Of a stretch of DNA of 64,000 nt, positions 18,866 to 28,590 are shown piece by piece. Positions within the stretch are counted from its first letter, which is position 1, and every line of letters starts with the position of its first letter. The notes under the pieces are model-generated. The model ran no database searches and was not told the DNA's origin. It was given only the letters and a program-made list of their open reading frames with translations. This DNA is from an uncultured Clostridia bacterium (GTDB lineage: Bacteria; Bacillota; Clostridia; Christensenellales; Borkfalkiaceae). Location: the NCBI GenBank assembly GCA_947595585.1, contig CANQET010000006.1:1-64000 (forward strand). Direction: 5' to 3'. The position numbers and the translations under genes were made by a program.

Positions 18866-19741
18866 TCAGCGGGAGAGCTCGGCGATGACCGACTTCAAAG
18901 CCGCGATCACATCCTGCGCATCGGGCGCATAGGCGCCGCCGCGCGCTTCGGCAAGCTCCCCTGCCCGCCCGAGCAGGTAGCTGCCGTATACCGCGGCCTC
19001 CCGCGGCGGGATCCGCGCGGCAAGACCCGCGATGATGCCCGAGAGCACGTCGCCGCTGCCGCCCCGCGCGAGGACGGGAGAACCCGTCGGGTTGACCGCA
19101 ACAAACCCCTTGTCCGCGATGACCGAGCGGAAATTCTTGAGGACGACGACGGCGCCGTATTCCTCGGCAAAGGATTCGGCGCATCCCGCAAGGTCGCGAA
19201 GCACCGCCTCCACGGGAAGCCCCGAAAGGCGGGAGAACTCAAGCGGGTGCGGCGTTAAGATGAGCTTGCAGTTTGCTTCCTTCAGGATCTCTTTCCCGAA
19301 GCGGGCGAGCGTGTTGAGAGCATCGGCGTCGAGGAGCAGCGTCCCGCGGAATTCATGGAGAAGCAGCGTGAGGAGTGCGTATTGCCCCTCCCCCACGCCT
19401 GCGCCCATGCCGTAGGCGATCGACTGCACCGCAGGGATGCCCTCCGCCTCGCGGACGATACAGGCGGGCATGCTCGTCGAGAGCACGAGCCGCGCCTCGA
19501 TGCCCGTTCCCGCGGGGAGCAGGAGTTCGGTGTAGCCCGCGCCCGTCGTAAGCGCCGCACGCGCCGAGAGGATGGGAGCGCCGAAAGAGCCGTAGCCCGC
19601 GATCACGGCGACCCGCCCGAAGTCTCCCTTGTTACAATCCGAAGGCTTCTTGGGGAAGGCGCGGCGCACATCTTCTTCCTCGAAGACGACCGCACGCATG
19701 TCAATGGCGCCGAAGCCGTCGCTCTCTCTCAGATCTCTCAT
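18866..19741 (-). CDS. nnrD: NAD(P)H-hydrate dehydratase (ADP-dependent; YjeF C-terminal family)
   Basis: GDFGRVAVIAGYGSFGAPILSARAAL..., TPHPLEFSRL, NPTGSPVLARGGSGDVLSGIIAGL. Confidence 0.93.
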   Translation of the reverse strand: MRDLRESDGFGAIDMRAVVFEEEDVRRAFPKKPSDCNKGDFGRVAVIAGYGSFGAPILSARAALTTGAGYTELLLPAGTGIEARLVLSTSMPACIVREAEGIPAVQSIAYGMGAGVGEGQYALLTLLLHEFRGTLLLDADALNTLARFGKEILKEANCKLILTPHPLEFSRLSGLPVEAVLRDLAGCAESFAEEYGAVVVLKNFRSVIADKGFVAVNPTGSPVLARGGSGDVLSGIIAGLAARIPPREAAVYGSYLLGRAGELAEARGGAYAPDAQDVIAALKSVIAELSR

Positions 19742-20430
19742 ATTTCCTCCTGCGGGCGAATGGAGATCTCGGCCGCCGAGAGCGCCCGCTCTTCCCGTTG
19801 CGTTCGGATGCGTGCCCGTCCATCGGGCAAGACGCCGAGAAATGTCGCGGGGAACGCTTCTTCCCCCTCCGTGACGATGACGCGCTCCCCCACGTAGGCG
19901 AGGCGGGCGAGGTACTCGGAAAACGCGCTTTTTCTTTGATATTCCTCGATGAGCGCCGCCGCCGCCTCATCCGCCGCGATCCGCCGCCCCGCCGCCTCGG
20001 AGAGGCTTATCGCGATGCTGCAAAGCGCGGAGAGATCGTTTTCGCTGTTTACGCCGATCCCGACGATGCTGTGATCGAGCTTTCCGCCCGAGACGGCGTT
20101 CTCGATGAGGATGCCCGCGAGTTTCTTATTTCCGACGACGACGTCGTTCGCCCATTTGATCTTGGGCGCGACGCCGAAGCGCTCCGCCGCCCTGCAGACC
20201 GCAACTGCGGCATGCGCCATGACTTCGAAGGCACGGCTTGCGGGGAGATCTTCGTAAAACGTGAGTGCGCTCAGATAGACGCCGCCCTCCGAGGAGAGGA
20301 ACGTTCGCCCCTTGGTGCCCCTTCCCGCGCTCTGGCGGCGGGCGACGGCGATGACATCTTCCCTTGCGGCGAGGTATTCTTTTACGATATCGTTGGTCGA
20401 GGAGACTTCCTCAAAATGCAGGATGCGCAA
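19738..20430 (-). CDS. birA: biotin--[acetyl-CoA-carboxylase] ligase
   Basis: RQSAGRGTKGRTFLSSEGGVYLSAL, KIKWANDVVVGNKKLAGIL; no N-terminal HTH. Confidence 0.92.
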   Translation of the reverse strand: MRILHFEEVSSTNDIVKEYLAAREDVIAVARRQSAGRGTKGRTFLSSEGGVYLSALTFYEDLPASRAFEVMAHAAVAVCRAAERFGVAPKIKWANDVVVGNKKLAGILIENAVSGGKLDHSIVGIGVNSENDLSALCSIAISLSEAAGRRIAADEAAAALIEEYQRKSAFSEYLARLAYVGERVIVTEGEEAFPATFLGVLPDGRARIRTQREERALSAAEISIRPQEEI

Positions 20431-21045
20431 CTAATCCTCCTCCCGCACATACGCCTCGAGGGCGGAGCGCACGATGTCGTGATCGAAGCCCTTGGAGAGG
20501 AGATGGCGATAGGCCTTCTGCACCGTCTTGGGGTCTGAAAGGTCCTTTTGGCGCAGGTACTTTTCGAGGACGGCACGGGCCGCCGCGTGCTCATCCGCAC
20601 CCTCGACCGCCTCTGCGATCGCCTCCTCTCCGACGCCCTTCTTCTTGAGCTCGAGCGCGATGAGACGGCTTCCCTTGCGCTTTTGGGCGCTCTCGGCATA
20701 GCTCTTGGCATAGGCGGCATCGTCGATGTAGCCATACTCCTTCATACGGGAGACGGCGTCGTCGATAACTTCCTCGAGATAGCCCTTGCGGCGGAGGAAG
20801 TCCCGCACTTCGCGTTCGGTCTTCCCCGCGGCGGAGATGTGGGTGAGCGCCTTATCGAGCGCCTCGCGCTGTTCGTTTTCGCGCTGCAGGAAAAGGAGCT
20901 CTTCTTCGGTGACCTGCATGCCGACTTTGAGGCGGTGCATGGCGACCGTCTCGAGTTTCATGCCGCAGAAAAACCGCCCGTCGAGCGAAATGCTGCAACG
21001 GGTGGGGTCGTGCTTTTGGGGTGTGATCGCGGTGATCTCGGGCAT
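20431..21045 (-). CDS. recX: regulatory protein RecX
   Basis: EREVRDFLRRKGYLEEVIDDAVSRMKEYGYIDDAAYAKSYAESAQKRKGSRLIALELKKKGV. Confidence 0.9.
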   Translation of the reverse strand: MPEITAITPQKHDPTRCSISLDGRFFCGMKLETVAMHRLKVGMQVTEEELLFLQRENEQREALDKALTHISAAGKTEREVRDFLRRKGYLEEVIDDAVSRMKEYGYIDDAAYAKSYAESAQKRKGSRLIALELKKKGVGEEAIAEAVEGADEHAAARAVLEKYLRQKDLSDPKTVQKAYRHLLSKGFDHDIVRSALEAYVREED

Positions 21046-21048
21046 GGC

Positions 21049-22344
21049 TTATGCAACTCCGTAGGAAGGCCAACTTCTGTTTACTTTGAACCATTCGGTC
21101 TCTTTGAGGATGGTATCGTTGTTGCTCCCGTGGATGGAGAAGTCGGTGCCGTCCGACCAAACGGTGATCTCGCCGTTCATGGGACCGAATTTGTTCACCG
21201 TCCCATCGAGGGTGAGCGAAGTGACGTAGATGTTCTTCGTATAGCGTGCCACGCGGTCGATCATGGCCTGCGTGGGGAATTGGTTGTTCTTATTTTGGGT
21301 GTACTCGTTCGTCCCGGCACAGCAGCAGACACACACGTTCTCGGGCGTGATCTCGCGGAGCAGGACGTCGTTGGAAGAGGTCTTGCTGCCGTGATGCCCC
21401 GCCTTGAAGAGTTTGCAGTGCGGAAGCTCGTTGCTCGCGGCAAGGCTCTCTTCCCCCTCCGCTTCGAGATCGCCCGTGAAGAGGTAGTGATATTCGCCCT
21501 GCGTGAAGAGAGTGCAGACGGAGTGGTTGTTTTCATCCGAGCTCTTGGTCTCGTAGAACTTCTGATACAGGATCTCGAAGGAGATGCCCGCGGCGAGCTC
21601 GTATTCCCGCTTGGCGCCGTTGATCTCGTTCCAACACTCGATGGCGGTGTAGTGCACTGCCCCCTCGTATTTTACTTCGTTGTCCCGCCACATGATGTAG
21701 TCCGAGGAGATCTTCGACGTCGTATTTTTATAGACGAAGTCGATGATCGTGCCGCAACGGAAGTTGTTGAAGATGCCGTCGGACCCGCTCTTGCCGACGA
21801 AGGCGGCGATGTGGTCCTCGTGGGCGTGCGTCACGATGACGTATTCGAGCACGCCGTCGGTGCAGTACTCCTTGATCTTGGGCACGAGGGTCGCCGCGGA
21901 ATCCCGCTTGGAGCCTGCGTCGATGAGCACTTCGGTATCGCCCGTCTTGAGGAGGGTGCAGTCCCCCGCGTTGCCGTTGCCGAGCTCCAAGAAGTGGATC
22001 TCAAGCTCCGCCGTCTCCCCCGTTTCGGGATCTTCGGGCGTTACGGGCTCCTCGGGCTCTTCGGGGGTCTCGGGGGTCTCGGGCTCCTCGGGCTCTTCGG
22101 GCTGCGAAGGCTCCTCGGGGGTCTCGGGCTGCGAAGGCTCCTCGGGGGTCGAGGGCTCTTCGGGCTGCGAAGGCGCTTCGGGCTGCGAAGGCGCTTCGGG
22201 CGTCGAGGGACCCGAGGGCGTCTCCTGGGGCGGCGTGGGGTCGATCCCGCCCAACGGCAAGTTGAATATGCCGCAGCCCGCCGTGATCACGACGCAGAGG
22301 AGGAGGACGACGATCGTCCGCAGGATATTCATTTTCTTCTTCAT
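21049..22344 (-). CDS. secreted lipoprotein with ComEC/Rec2-like metallo-beta-lactamase domain and Pro/Glu repeat linker
   Basis: Lipobox ITAGC, PEEPSQPEEPEEPETPE linker, ..VIVTHAHEDHIAAFVG.., FTGDLEAEGEESL, LFKAGHHGSKTSS. Confidence 0.88.
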   Translation of the reverse strand: MKKKMNILRTIVVLLLCVVITAGCGIFNLPLGGIDPTPPQETPSGPSTPEAPSQPEAPSQPEEPSTPEEPSQPETPEEPSQPEEPEEPETPETPEEPEEPVTPEDPETGETAELEIHFLELGNGNAGDCTLLKTGDTEVLIDAGSKRDSAATLVPKIKEYCTDGVLEYVIVTHAHEDHIAAFVGKSGSDGIFNNFRCGTIIDFVYKNTTSKISSDYIMWRDNEVKYEGAVHYTAIECWNEINGAKREYELAAGISFEILYQKFYETKSSDENNHSVCTLFTQGEYHYLFTGDLEAEGEESLAASNELPHCKLFKAGHHGSKTSSNDVLLREITPENVCVCCCAGTNEYTQNKNNQFPTQAMIDRVARYTKNIYVTSLTLDGTVNKFGPMNGEITVWSDGTDFSIHGSNNDTILKETEWFKVNRSWPSYGVA

Positions 22345-22348
22345 AGCA

Positions 22349-23878
22349 TTATTCCTTGAAGGTGACAAAGCTCCAGCTCATGGGCGGGAGCACGAGCGAG
22401 GTCCTGTTCCCGTCCATCTCGGGCAGGTCTCTGCGGTGCGGGGCGACGGCGTTGGGATCCGAAAAGGTGTTGCATGCATCGAGTTCGCCCGTCATCTCGA
22501 TGTATGTCTCGGGGGTGAGCTCGCCGAAGCCGTTGAGCTCGAGTGCAAGTTCACATGCCTCCTCCCCGTAGTTGCAGACGGAGAGCTTGGCGCTTCTCGT
22601 CTCCTTATCATAGGTGAGGGCCGCGTTGATCGTATGCGCCTTCCCGTGCTTGGAATCGAAGGTGTCGCTGTCCGAGAAGATGCGGATGGCGTCGCCGCGG
22701 GCGGAGGCGATGTATTTGAAGGGATAGAAGGAGGTCTGACGGCAGGTCCCGCCGCCCTTCTCCGTCATGATGGGGGCGATGACGTTGACGAGCTGCGCGA
22801 GGCAGCCGATCTTGACGATATCGCAGTTGTTGAGCAACGTATTCATGAGGCCCGCGAAGACGATCGCATCGCGGAAGGTGTAGACGTCTTCGAGAAGATG
22901 GGGCGCCTGCTTCCAGATGGGCTCGTGGCGGGGGGCGTTGATCGTCCAGATGTTCCACTCGTCGAAGGAGAGGCCGACCTGCTTGGGCGAACGAAGTTTG
23001 GCGCGGACGTATTCGATGGTGGCACGCATCGTCTTGATGAAGCCGTGCATGTCGTCTGCGCTCGCGAGGAAATCTTCGAGGGGACGCGGCGAGGTCTTAT
23101 CGTACATATAATAGCGGTGCATGGAGAGGTAGTCCACCATATCATAGGTGTGTTCGAGGACGATGCGGTCCCATTCGGGGAAGGTCTCCATCTCGCGGTT
23201 GCACGATCCGCACACGACGAGGCGCAGAGGATCGGCGGCGCGGACGCCGTTTTCCGCCCCCATCTCCCCATTTGTCCAGCGCATGAGCTTGGCCGCCTCG
23301 AAGGCCTTCTTGCCGTAGTCCTCGGCATTCAGGTGGCCGATCTGCCACAGTCCGTCCATTTCGTTGCCGAGGCACCAATAGCGGACGTTGTAGGGCTCGT
23401 CGGCGCCGTTCGCGCGGCGCATCTCGGAGATGGTCGTACCCCCCGCGTGGTTGCAGTATTCGACGAGCTCCGCCGCACTCTGCACGGTGCCCGTCCCCAT
23501 ATTTACGGCCATCATGGGCGCAATTTCCGCCTTTTTGCACCACTTCATGAATTCATCGGTGCCGAATTCGTTGGTCTCGGTGGAAAACCAAGCGAGCTCC
23601 AATCGCGTGGGGCGGTTCTCCTTGGGGCCGACGCCGTCTCGCCAATTATAGCCCGAGACGAAGTTCCCCCCGGGGTAACGGACCATGGGCACGCCGAGCT
23701 CCTTGATGAGCTCGATGACGTCGCCGCGGAAGCCCGCTTCATCGGCCGTAGGGTGCCCGGGTTCGTAGATGCCTTCGTAGACGGCCCTGCCGAGATGCTC
23801 TATAAAAGAGCCGAAGAGGTTGGGTGAGATCGCGCCGATCGTATAGCGTGCATCGGCAGTTAAGTTGGTTTTTTTCAT
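22349..23878 (-). CDS. abfA: alpha-N-arabinofuranosidase, GH51
   Basis: FGSFIEHLGRAVYEGIYEPGHPTADEAGFR, RYPGGNFVSGYNWRDGVGP, WCLGNEMDG, LSFDEWNIW. Confidence 0.95.
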   Translation of the reverse strand: MKKTNLTADARYTIGAISPNLFGSFIEHLGRAVYEGIYEPGHPTADEAGFRGDVIELIKELGVPMVRYPGGNFVSGYNWRDGVGPKENRPTRLELAWFSTETNEFGTDEFMKWCKKAEIAPMMAVNMGTGTVQSAAELVEYCNHAGGTTISEMRRANGADEPYNVRYWCLGNEMDGLWQIGHLNAEDYGKKAFEAAKLMRWTNGEMGAENGVRAADPLRLVVCGSCNREMETFPEWDRIVLEHTYDMVDYLSMHRYYMYDKTSPRPLEDFLASADDMHGFIKTMRATIEYVRAKLRSPKQVGLSFDEWNIWTINAPRHEPIWKQAPHLLEDVYTFRDAIVFAGLMNTLLNNCDIVKIGCLAQLVNVIAPIMTEKGGGTCRQTSFYPFKYIASARGDAIRIFSDSDTFDSKHGKAHTINAALTYDKETRSAKLSVCNYGEEACELALELNGFGELTPETYIEMTGELDACNTFSDPNAVAPHRRDLPEMDGNRTSLVLPPMSWSFVTFKE

Positions 23879-23901
23879 ATAGGTCCCCTTTGTTAGATTT
23901 T

Positions 23902-24243
23902 TCAGATGAGCCCGAACATCGCGGCGACGTTGACGACCGCCTCGGCGATGTTGTGCAAAAATTTATCGATCGCGCGGCGGGCGGCTTCATCGACCGTGCC
24001 GTCCGTCGTACGCAGAACGCCGATGATCATATCGAAATTGGCGTAGATCACTTCGCATTCGGGATCAATCGCGCGGAAGGCTTCGTCGTCTTGCCCGTGC
24101 TGGAGGGCATACATCTCCTTGATCGTGCGATTCATCTCCGAAAATCGCGTGAGGTCCCCCGCGAAGAGCTCTTTCATCTCATCGTTGAGGCGCACCAGAC
24201 GCTCGATGAATTTTCCGTGGTTTTCGTTTGCTTCCTGTTCCAT
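23902..24243 (-). CDS. hypothetical protein
   Basis: 113-aa ORF between GH51 and GH36 genes in the operon, same strand. Confidence 0.65.
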   Translation of the reverse strand: MEQEANENHGKFIERLVRLNDEMKELFAGDLTRFSEMNRTIKEMYALQHGQDDEAFRAIDPECEVIYANFDMIIGVLRTTDGTVDEAARRAIDKFLHNIAEAVVNVAAMFGLI

Positions 24244-24289
24244 AGTACGTGAGAAATTTGTTCTGAAGTCGGGGACCTGTGTGCTTTTT

Positions 24290-26344
24290 TCAGCCCCGTT
24301 CGAAGAGAAAGGCGCCTGCCGAGAAGGGTTCGCCCGCGGCGATCTTCAGCATGCCCGCCTCCTCCGTATAGGAGAACGTCGTATACGCGCCCGTGAGGGT
24401 GTAGCCCTCGGCGGAGACGTCGATCGCATCTTCGCTCTCCAACCTGTGGACGATGACGAGCAGCCGCCGCCCGTATGCCTTCATATAGATCTGCCGCCCC
24501 TTGGGCGCACGGTAGGAGGCGATGTCGCAGTCGATGCAGACGATGTCGCCGCGGCGGACGATCTCCTTCACCGCACGGTAGAATTCCAACCCCTCGTGGA
24601 TGCGGGCGAGCTTTTCCTTCTGGCGGACGTTGATGTCCCCCGAGAGGCAGATGCGGCCCATCATCGCCGCGCAGAGCGAGTAGACCGTGCGCGCATCGCT
24701 CTCGTTTTTGCGGATCGCGGCCCAGATCTGCACCTGCCGTGCGGGCACGACGCGGGTGACGTTCGCCGCCACGAGCGGGATCTCGGGGCATTCGTGGGCA
24801 TCGGAGAAGGAGCACATGGAGACCTTGCTCATGCGAAGAGGTTCGATGCGGCTGCCGCCCGATGCGCAGTTCTCGAGGATGATGCCCGGGATCTCGTCGC
24901 GGATGCGGTCGAGCATGGCGATGCTCGCTTCGGCGACCTGCCTTCCCCCCTCTCCTACGCTCTCGGCGCCGTCGCAGCCGATGCCGATGCTGTCGTTATA
25001 ATCGATCTTGAGGTAGGAAAATCCGTTCGTGCGGAGGAAATCGATGAGGCGGCTCTTGAGATAGGCCTGTGCCTCGGGCATGCGCAGATCGAGGAAGCGG
25101 CGGTTCTTGGAGGTGAGGATCATGCCGTCGCGGTGCAGAAGGGCCTGTTCGACGCCGAAGAGTTCGCTCTCCCGCCCTGCGACTTCGTATTCAAACCAAA
25201 TGCCCGCCTTCATCCCCTTGGAGCGGATGAGGGCGACGGTCTCCTTGATATCGGGGAAGTATTCGGGGTTGACCTGCCAATCCCCGCCCGCGTTGGTCCA
25301 CCCCTTATCGAGGGGCTTGAACCAACCCGCGTCGATGACGAAATACTTGAGCCCGAGCGCCGTGGCCGCGGCGAGCTGCTTTTCCACCTTGGCCGCCGTC
25401 GGGGTGCCCCATGTGGCGCAGTATTCGTTGTAGAGGACGGGCATCTCGTCTTCCGAGGCGGGAACAACGAGGCGGGCGTCCTGCTCATGGACGAGCGCAT
25501 TGCAGACGTCGAGCAAGCCGCGCTTGGAGACGCAGAAGCGGGCGGAACGGGTCTCGAAGCTCTCCCCCGCGGGGATGAGTTTGCGCCAATGGCCCGTCTC
25601 GAAATCGGCAAGTCCGCCCGAGAAGGCACACATCTCCTTTTCGGCGTAGACCTCCATCTGCCATGCGCCGGGAGCCTCGAGCATGCAGCCCCAGACGGTG
25701 CCGCTCGCACGGTCTTCGATGGCCGCAAACGGGAAATAGCCGCGGTTGGCCATGCTGCCGACTTCGCCGAAGCGCTCCACCTTCACCCCGTAGCGCGCCC
25801 AGCTCGGATCGAGCCCCAAATCGGGGAAGGCGTCGCGGCGGAGACGGCACTCCCGCGACCAAGCGCTCGTCATGCGGACGAGGGAGAGGCCGCCCATATC
25901 CCAAGTCTCGGGGGCGGCGATGCCGCTCAGCGAAAAACTCGAGAGATGTTCGAGCATACGCGGGGTACCTGTGTGGTTTTCGTAGCGCACGGAGACCGTA
26001 AACACCCCCGTCGCGCGGTCGAAAAAGAGGCTGTGGATGTAGTCGTTCCCGGCGCCGTCGGTAAGATAGGTGTTGAGCTTTCCGCTCACGAATTCCACCT
26101 GTTTTACGACTTTGAGGACGGTGGAACTGCGGTTGCGCATCGTGACGCCGCGGGTGTAATCGACGAGCGTCTCATCCCCCGCGAAGGCGACCTGCACGAG
26201 GCTGTCGAGCTTGAGTTTCTTGATGTCGGGCTCGACGTCGGCGGGATAGACGGCCATGCCGACGGTCGTGCGCTTCTCGCCCTCGACGGGCGTCTCGATA
26301 AAGTAGACGGCGGTATCGCCGTAGGTATACTTCTTGAAATACAT
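24290..26344 (-). CDS. alpha-galactosidase, GH36-like
   Basis: KYFVIDAGWFKPLDKGWTNAGGDWQVNPEYFPD, FSYLKIDYNDSIGIGCDG, ENCASGGSRIEPLRMS. Confidence 0.88.
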   Translation of the reverse strand: MYFKKYTYGDTAVYFIETPVEGEKRTTVGMAVYPADVEPDIKKLKLDSLVQVAFAGDETLVDYTRGVTMRNRSSTVLKVVKQVEFVSGKLNTYLTDGAGNDYIHSLFFDRATGVFTVSVRYENHTGTPRMLEHLSSFSLSGIAAPETWDMGGLSLVRMTSAWSRECRLRRDAFPDLGLDPSWARYGVKVERFGEVGSMANRGYFPFAAIEDRASGTVWGCMLEAPGAWQMEVYAEKEMCAFSGGLADFETGHWRKLIPAGESFETRSARFCVSKRGLLDVCNALVHEQDARLVVPASEDEMPVLYNEYCATWGTPTAAKVEKQLAAATALGLKYFVIDAGWFKPLDKGWTNAGGDWQVNPEYFPDIKETVALIRSKGMKAGIWFEYEVAGRESELFGVEQALLHRDGMILTSKNRRFLDLRMPEAQAYLKSRLIDFLRTNGFSYLKIDYNDSIGIGCDGAESVGEGGRQVAEASIAMLDRIRDEIPGIILENCASGGSRIEPLRMSKVSMCSFSDAHECPEIPLVAANVTRVVPARQVQIWAAIRKNESDARTVYSLCAAMMGRICLSGDINVRQKEKLARIHEGLEFYRAVKEIVRRGDIVCIDCDIASYRAPKGRQIYMKAYGRRLLVIVHRLESEDAIDVSAEGYTLTGAYTTFSYTEEAGMLKIAAGEPFSAGAFLFERG

Positions 26345-26362
26345 GCCCTGCTTCCTCTTGCG

Positions 26363-27823
26363 TTATCTGCGCGTCTTCCAGACGGCGTCCGACCACATCA
26401 GCTGCCGTTTGAATTCGCCGATCCTAGTGTTTTCATCGATGAGGACGACTTCGACCCCCCACAGGTTGCCGAGATCGACCATCTCCTCTGCCGTGACGAC
26501 GGAGGAGACCACCGTATGATGCGCACCGCCCGCATAGATCCATGCGGCGACCCCTTCCTTGAAGTTGGGTTCATACTGCCACATCAGCCCGCCCACGGGA
26601 AGACGGGGCATGGGATGGGGATATTTTACGAGCTTGATCTTCTGGATGATGAGGCGCATCCTGTCGCCCATGTCCACCATGGAAACGGCGATCGCCTTGG
26701 GAGCCTCGATGCCCTCGAAGACGAGGCGGGCGGGATCGGACTTTCCGCCGATGTCCAAGGGATGGACCTGTATCTCGGGCTTTGTCGCCGCGAACTGCGG
26801 GGAGACCTCGAGCATGTGCGCTCCGAGGCAGAGGCCCTTCTCCAAATCGTAGGTGTAATCTTCCATCATGCCCGTGCCCTTCTGCCCCGCCATATACTGC
26901 ATGGTGGCGCCGAGCGCGGCGATCTTCCAATCGCCCTCCGCGCCGAAGCCGTAACCCTTGGACTGAAGGTCCTGAATGGCGAGCCCGGGGAGCTGGTTCA
27001 AGCCGTGGAGGGAGCCGAAATGATCGACGATGCCGAGGTACCCCCCCCTTTCTTTGCAGAATTTTTCGAGCGCTACCTCATACTTTGCCTGCTCGCGGAC
27101 GACCTCGATGCGATCGGTGCCCATCGTGTATTTTTGCGCGTACTCGGCCATGAGGGCGTCGACTTCCTCCTCCTTGACCGCTTGGATGTATTCGACGAGG
27201 TCGCCGATGGGATAGTAATCGACCTGCCACCCAAGGCCGATATGGGCCTCCACTTTGTCCCCTTCGGTGACGGCCACATCGCGCATGTTGTCCGAAAATC
27301 TCGCCACTTTCACCTCTTTGGAGAAGGCGTAGCCCGCGGCGACGCGGCACCATGCGGCGATCTCTTCGAGCGCCTTTTCGTCCTGAAAATAGCCGACGAC
27401 GACCTTGTTCTCCATGCGCATCCGCGCGACGATGTAGCCGAATTCGCGATCCCCGTGCGCGGCCTGGTTTTCGTTCATGAAGTCCATGTCGATGGTATCG
27501 TAGGGCAGTTTTTCGTTGTACTGCGTCGCAAAATGGCACATGGGCTTTTGCAGCATCGAGAGCCCCTTGATCCACATCTTTGCGGGCGAGAAGGTGTGGC
27601 ACCACGTGATGATGCCGATGCAATCCTTCTCGGCGTTGACCTTTCTGACGGCCTCGACGACTTCCTCCGAGCTCTTGCACGTCGTGAGATATTTCACCGT
27701 GACGGGAACATGTTTATCGACGTAATTTGCCATTTCCTCGGAGTGCGCGGCGACGTGGGCGAGCACGTCGTCGCCGTACAGCGTCTGCGAACCCGTGATC
27801 CAATAGACGATCTTTTCTTTCAT
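26363..27823 (-). CDS. araA: L-arabinose isomerase
   Basis: YWITGSQTLYGDDVLAHVAAHSEEM..., WCHTFSPAKMWIKGLSMLQKPMCHFATQYNE. Confidence 0.96.
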   Translation of the reverse strand: MKEKIVYWITGSQTLYGDDVLAHVAAHSEEMANYVDKHVPVTVKYLTTCKSSEEVVEAVRKVNAEKDCIGIITWCHTFSPAKMWIKGLSMLQKPMCHFATQYNEKLPYDTIDMDFMNENQAAHGDREFGYIVARMRMENKVVVGYFQDEKALEEIAAWCRVAAGYAFSKEVKVARFSDNMRDVAVTEGDKVEAHIGLGWQVDYYPIGDLVEYIQAVKEEEVDALMAEYAQKYTMGTDRIEVVREQAKYEVALEKFCKERGGYLGIVDHFGSLHGLNQLPGLAIQDLQSKGYGFGAEGDWKIAALGATMQYMAGQKGTGMMEDYTYDLEKGLCLGAHMLEVSPQFAATKPEIQVHPLDIGGKSDPARLVFEGIEAPKAIAVSMVDMGDRMRLIIQKIKLVKYPHPMPRLPVGGLMWQYEPNFKEGVAAWIYAGGAHHTVVSSVVTAEEMVDLGNLWGVEVVLIDENTRIGEFKRQLMWSDAVWKTRR

Positions 27824-27883
27824 TTTCCTACCCCCATGTATTCATTTTTGTGGATCGAAAGGAGCAAAAACCGCCCCCATGTA

Positions 27884-28579
27884 TCATTTTTGCCCGTAGT
27901 AGGCGTTTTTGCCGTGCTTGCGGAGATAATGCTTTTCGAGGATCGCGCGGTCTGCCCGCACGACGGTGGGATTGAGCTGTTCGGTGAGATAGGCCATCTT
28001 GGCGACTTCCTCGATGACCGTCGCATGATAGACAGACTCCTCGGCATCCTTCCCGAAGGCGAAGACGCCGTGGCTCCTTGCGAGCACCCCCGGCACGGCG
28101 AGCGGGTCTAACCCCCCTTCGCGGAATTTTTCGATGGCGGCAAGCCCCGTGTTCTTCTCGTAGTCCCCCGCGATCTCCTCGTGCGTCAAGACCCTTGCGC
28201 AGGGGATATCGCCGTAAAAGTAATCGGCGTGGGTCGTCCCGTAGAAGGGGATGCTCCGCCCCGCCTGCGCCCAAGCGGTGGCGTACGTCGAATGGGTGTG
28301 GGTGACGCCGCCGAGCTCGGGAAATGCCTTGTAAAATTCGATGTGGGTGGGCGTATCCGAGGAGGGCCTGAGCCGCCCTTCGACGACGTTCCCCATAAGG
28401 TCTACGACGACCATATCCTCGGCCGTGAGCTTTTCATAGGGCACGCCCGAGGGCTTGATGACGACGTAGCCCCGCCTCTTCTCGAACGCCGAGACGTTGC
28501 CCCACGTAAAGAGCACGAGGCCGTGTTCGACGAGCTCGAGATTGGCCCGAAGTACCCGCGCTTTGAGTTCTTCCAACAT
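27884..28579 (-). CDS. araD: L-ribulose-5-phosphate 4-epimerase
   Basis: MLEELKARVLRANLELVEHGLVLFTWGNVSAF, KPSGVPYEKL, HTHSTYATAWAQAGRSIP. Confidence 0.95.
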   Translation of the reverse strand: MLEELKARVLRANLELVEHGLVLFTWGNVSAFEKRRGYVVIKPSGVPYEKLTAEDMVVVDLMGNVVEGRLRPSSDTPTHIEFYKAFPELGGVTHTHSTYATAWAQAGRSIPFYGTTHADYFYGDIPCARVLTHEEIAGDYEKNTGLAAIEKFREGGLDPLAVPGVLARSHGVFAFGKDAEESVYHATVIEEVAKMAYLTEQLNPTVVRADRAILEKHYLRKHGKNAYYGQK

Positions 28580-28590
28580 GATGTTCTCCT

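Noticed and set aside
24119-28111. 1330-aa plus-strand ORF opposite GH36 and araA, and similar long shadow ORFs (12107-15100 opposite secA, 8682-9593, 20548-22359)
   Set aside because: Antisense frames of GC-rich genes stay open because of codon bias; translations lack recognisable motifs, while the opposite strand encodes clear known proteins.
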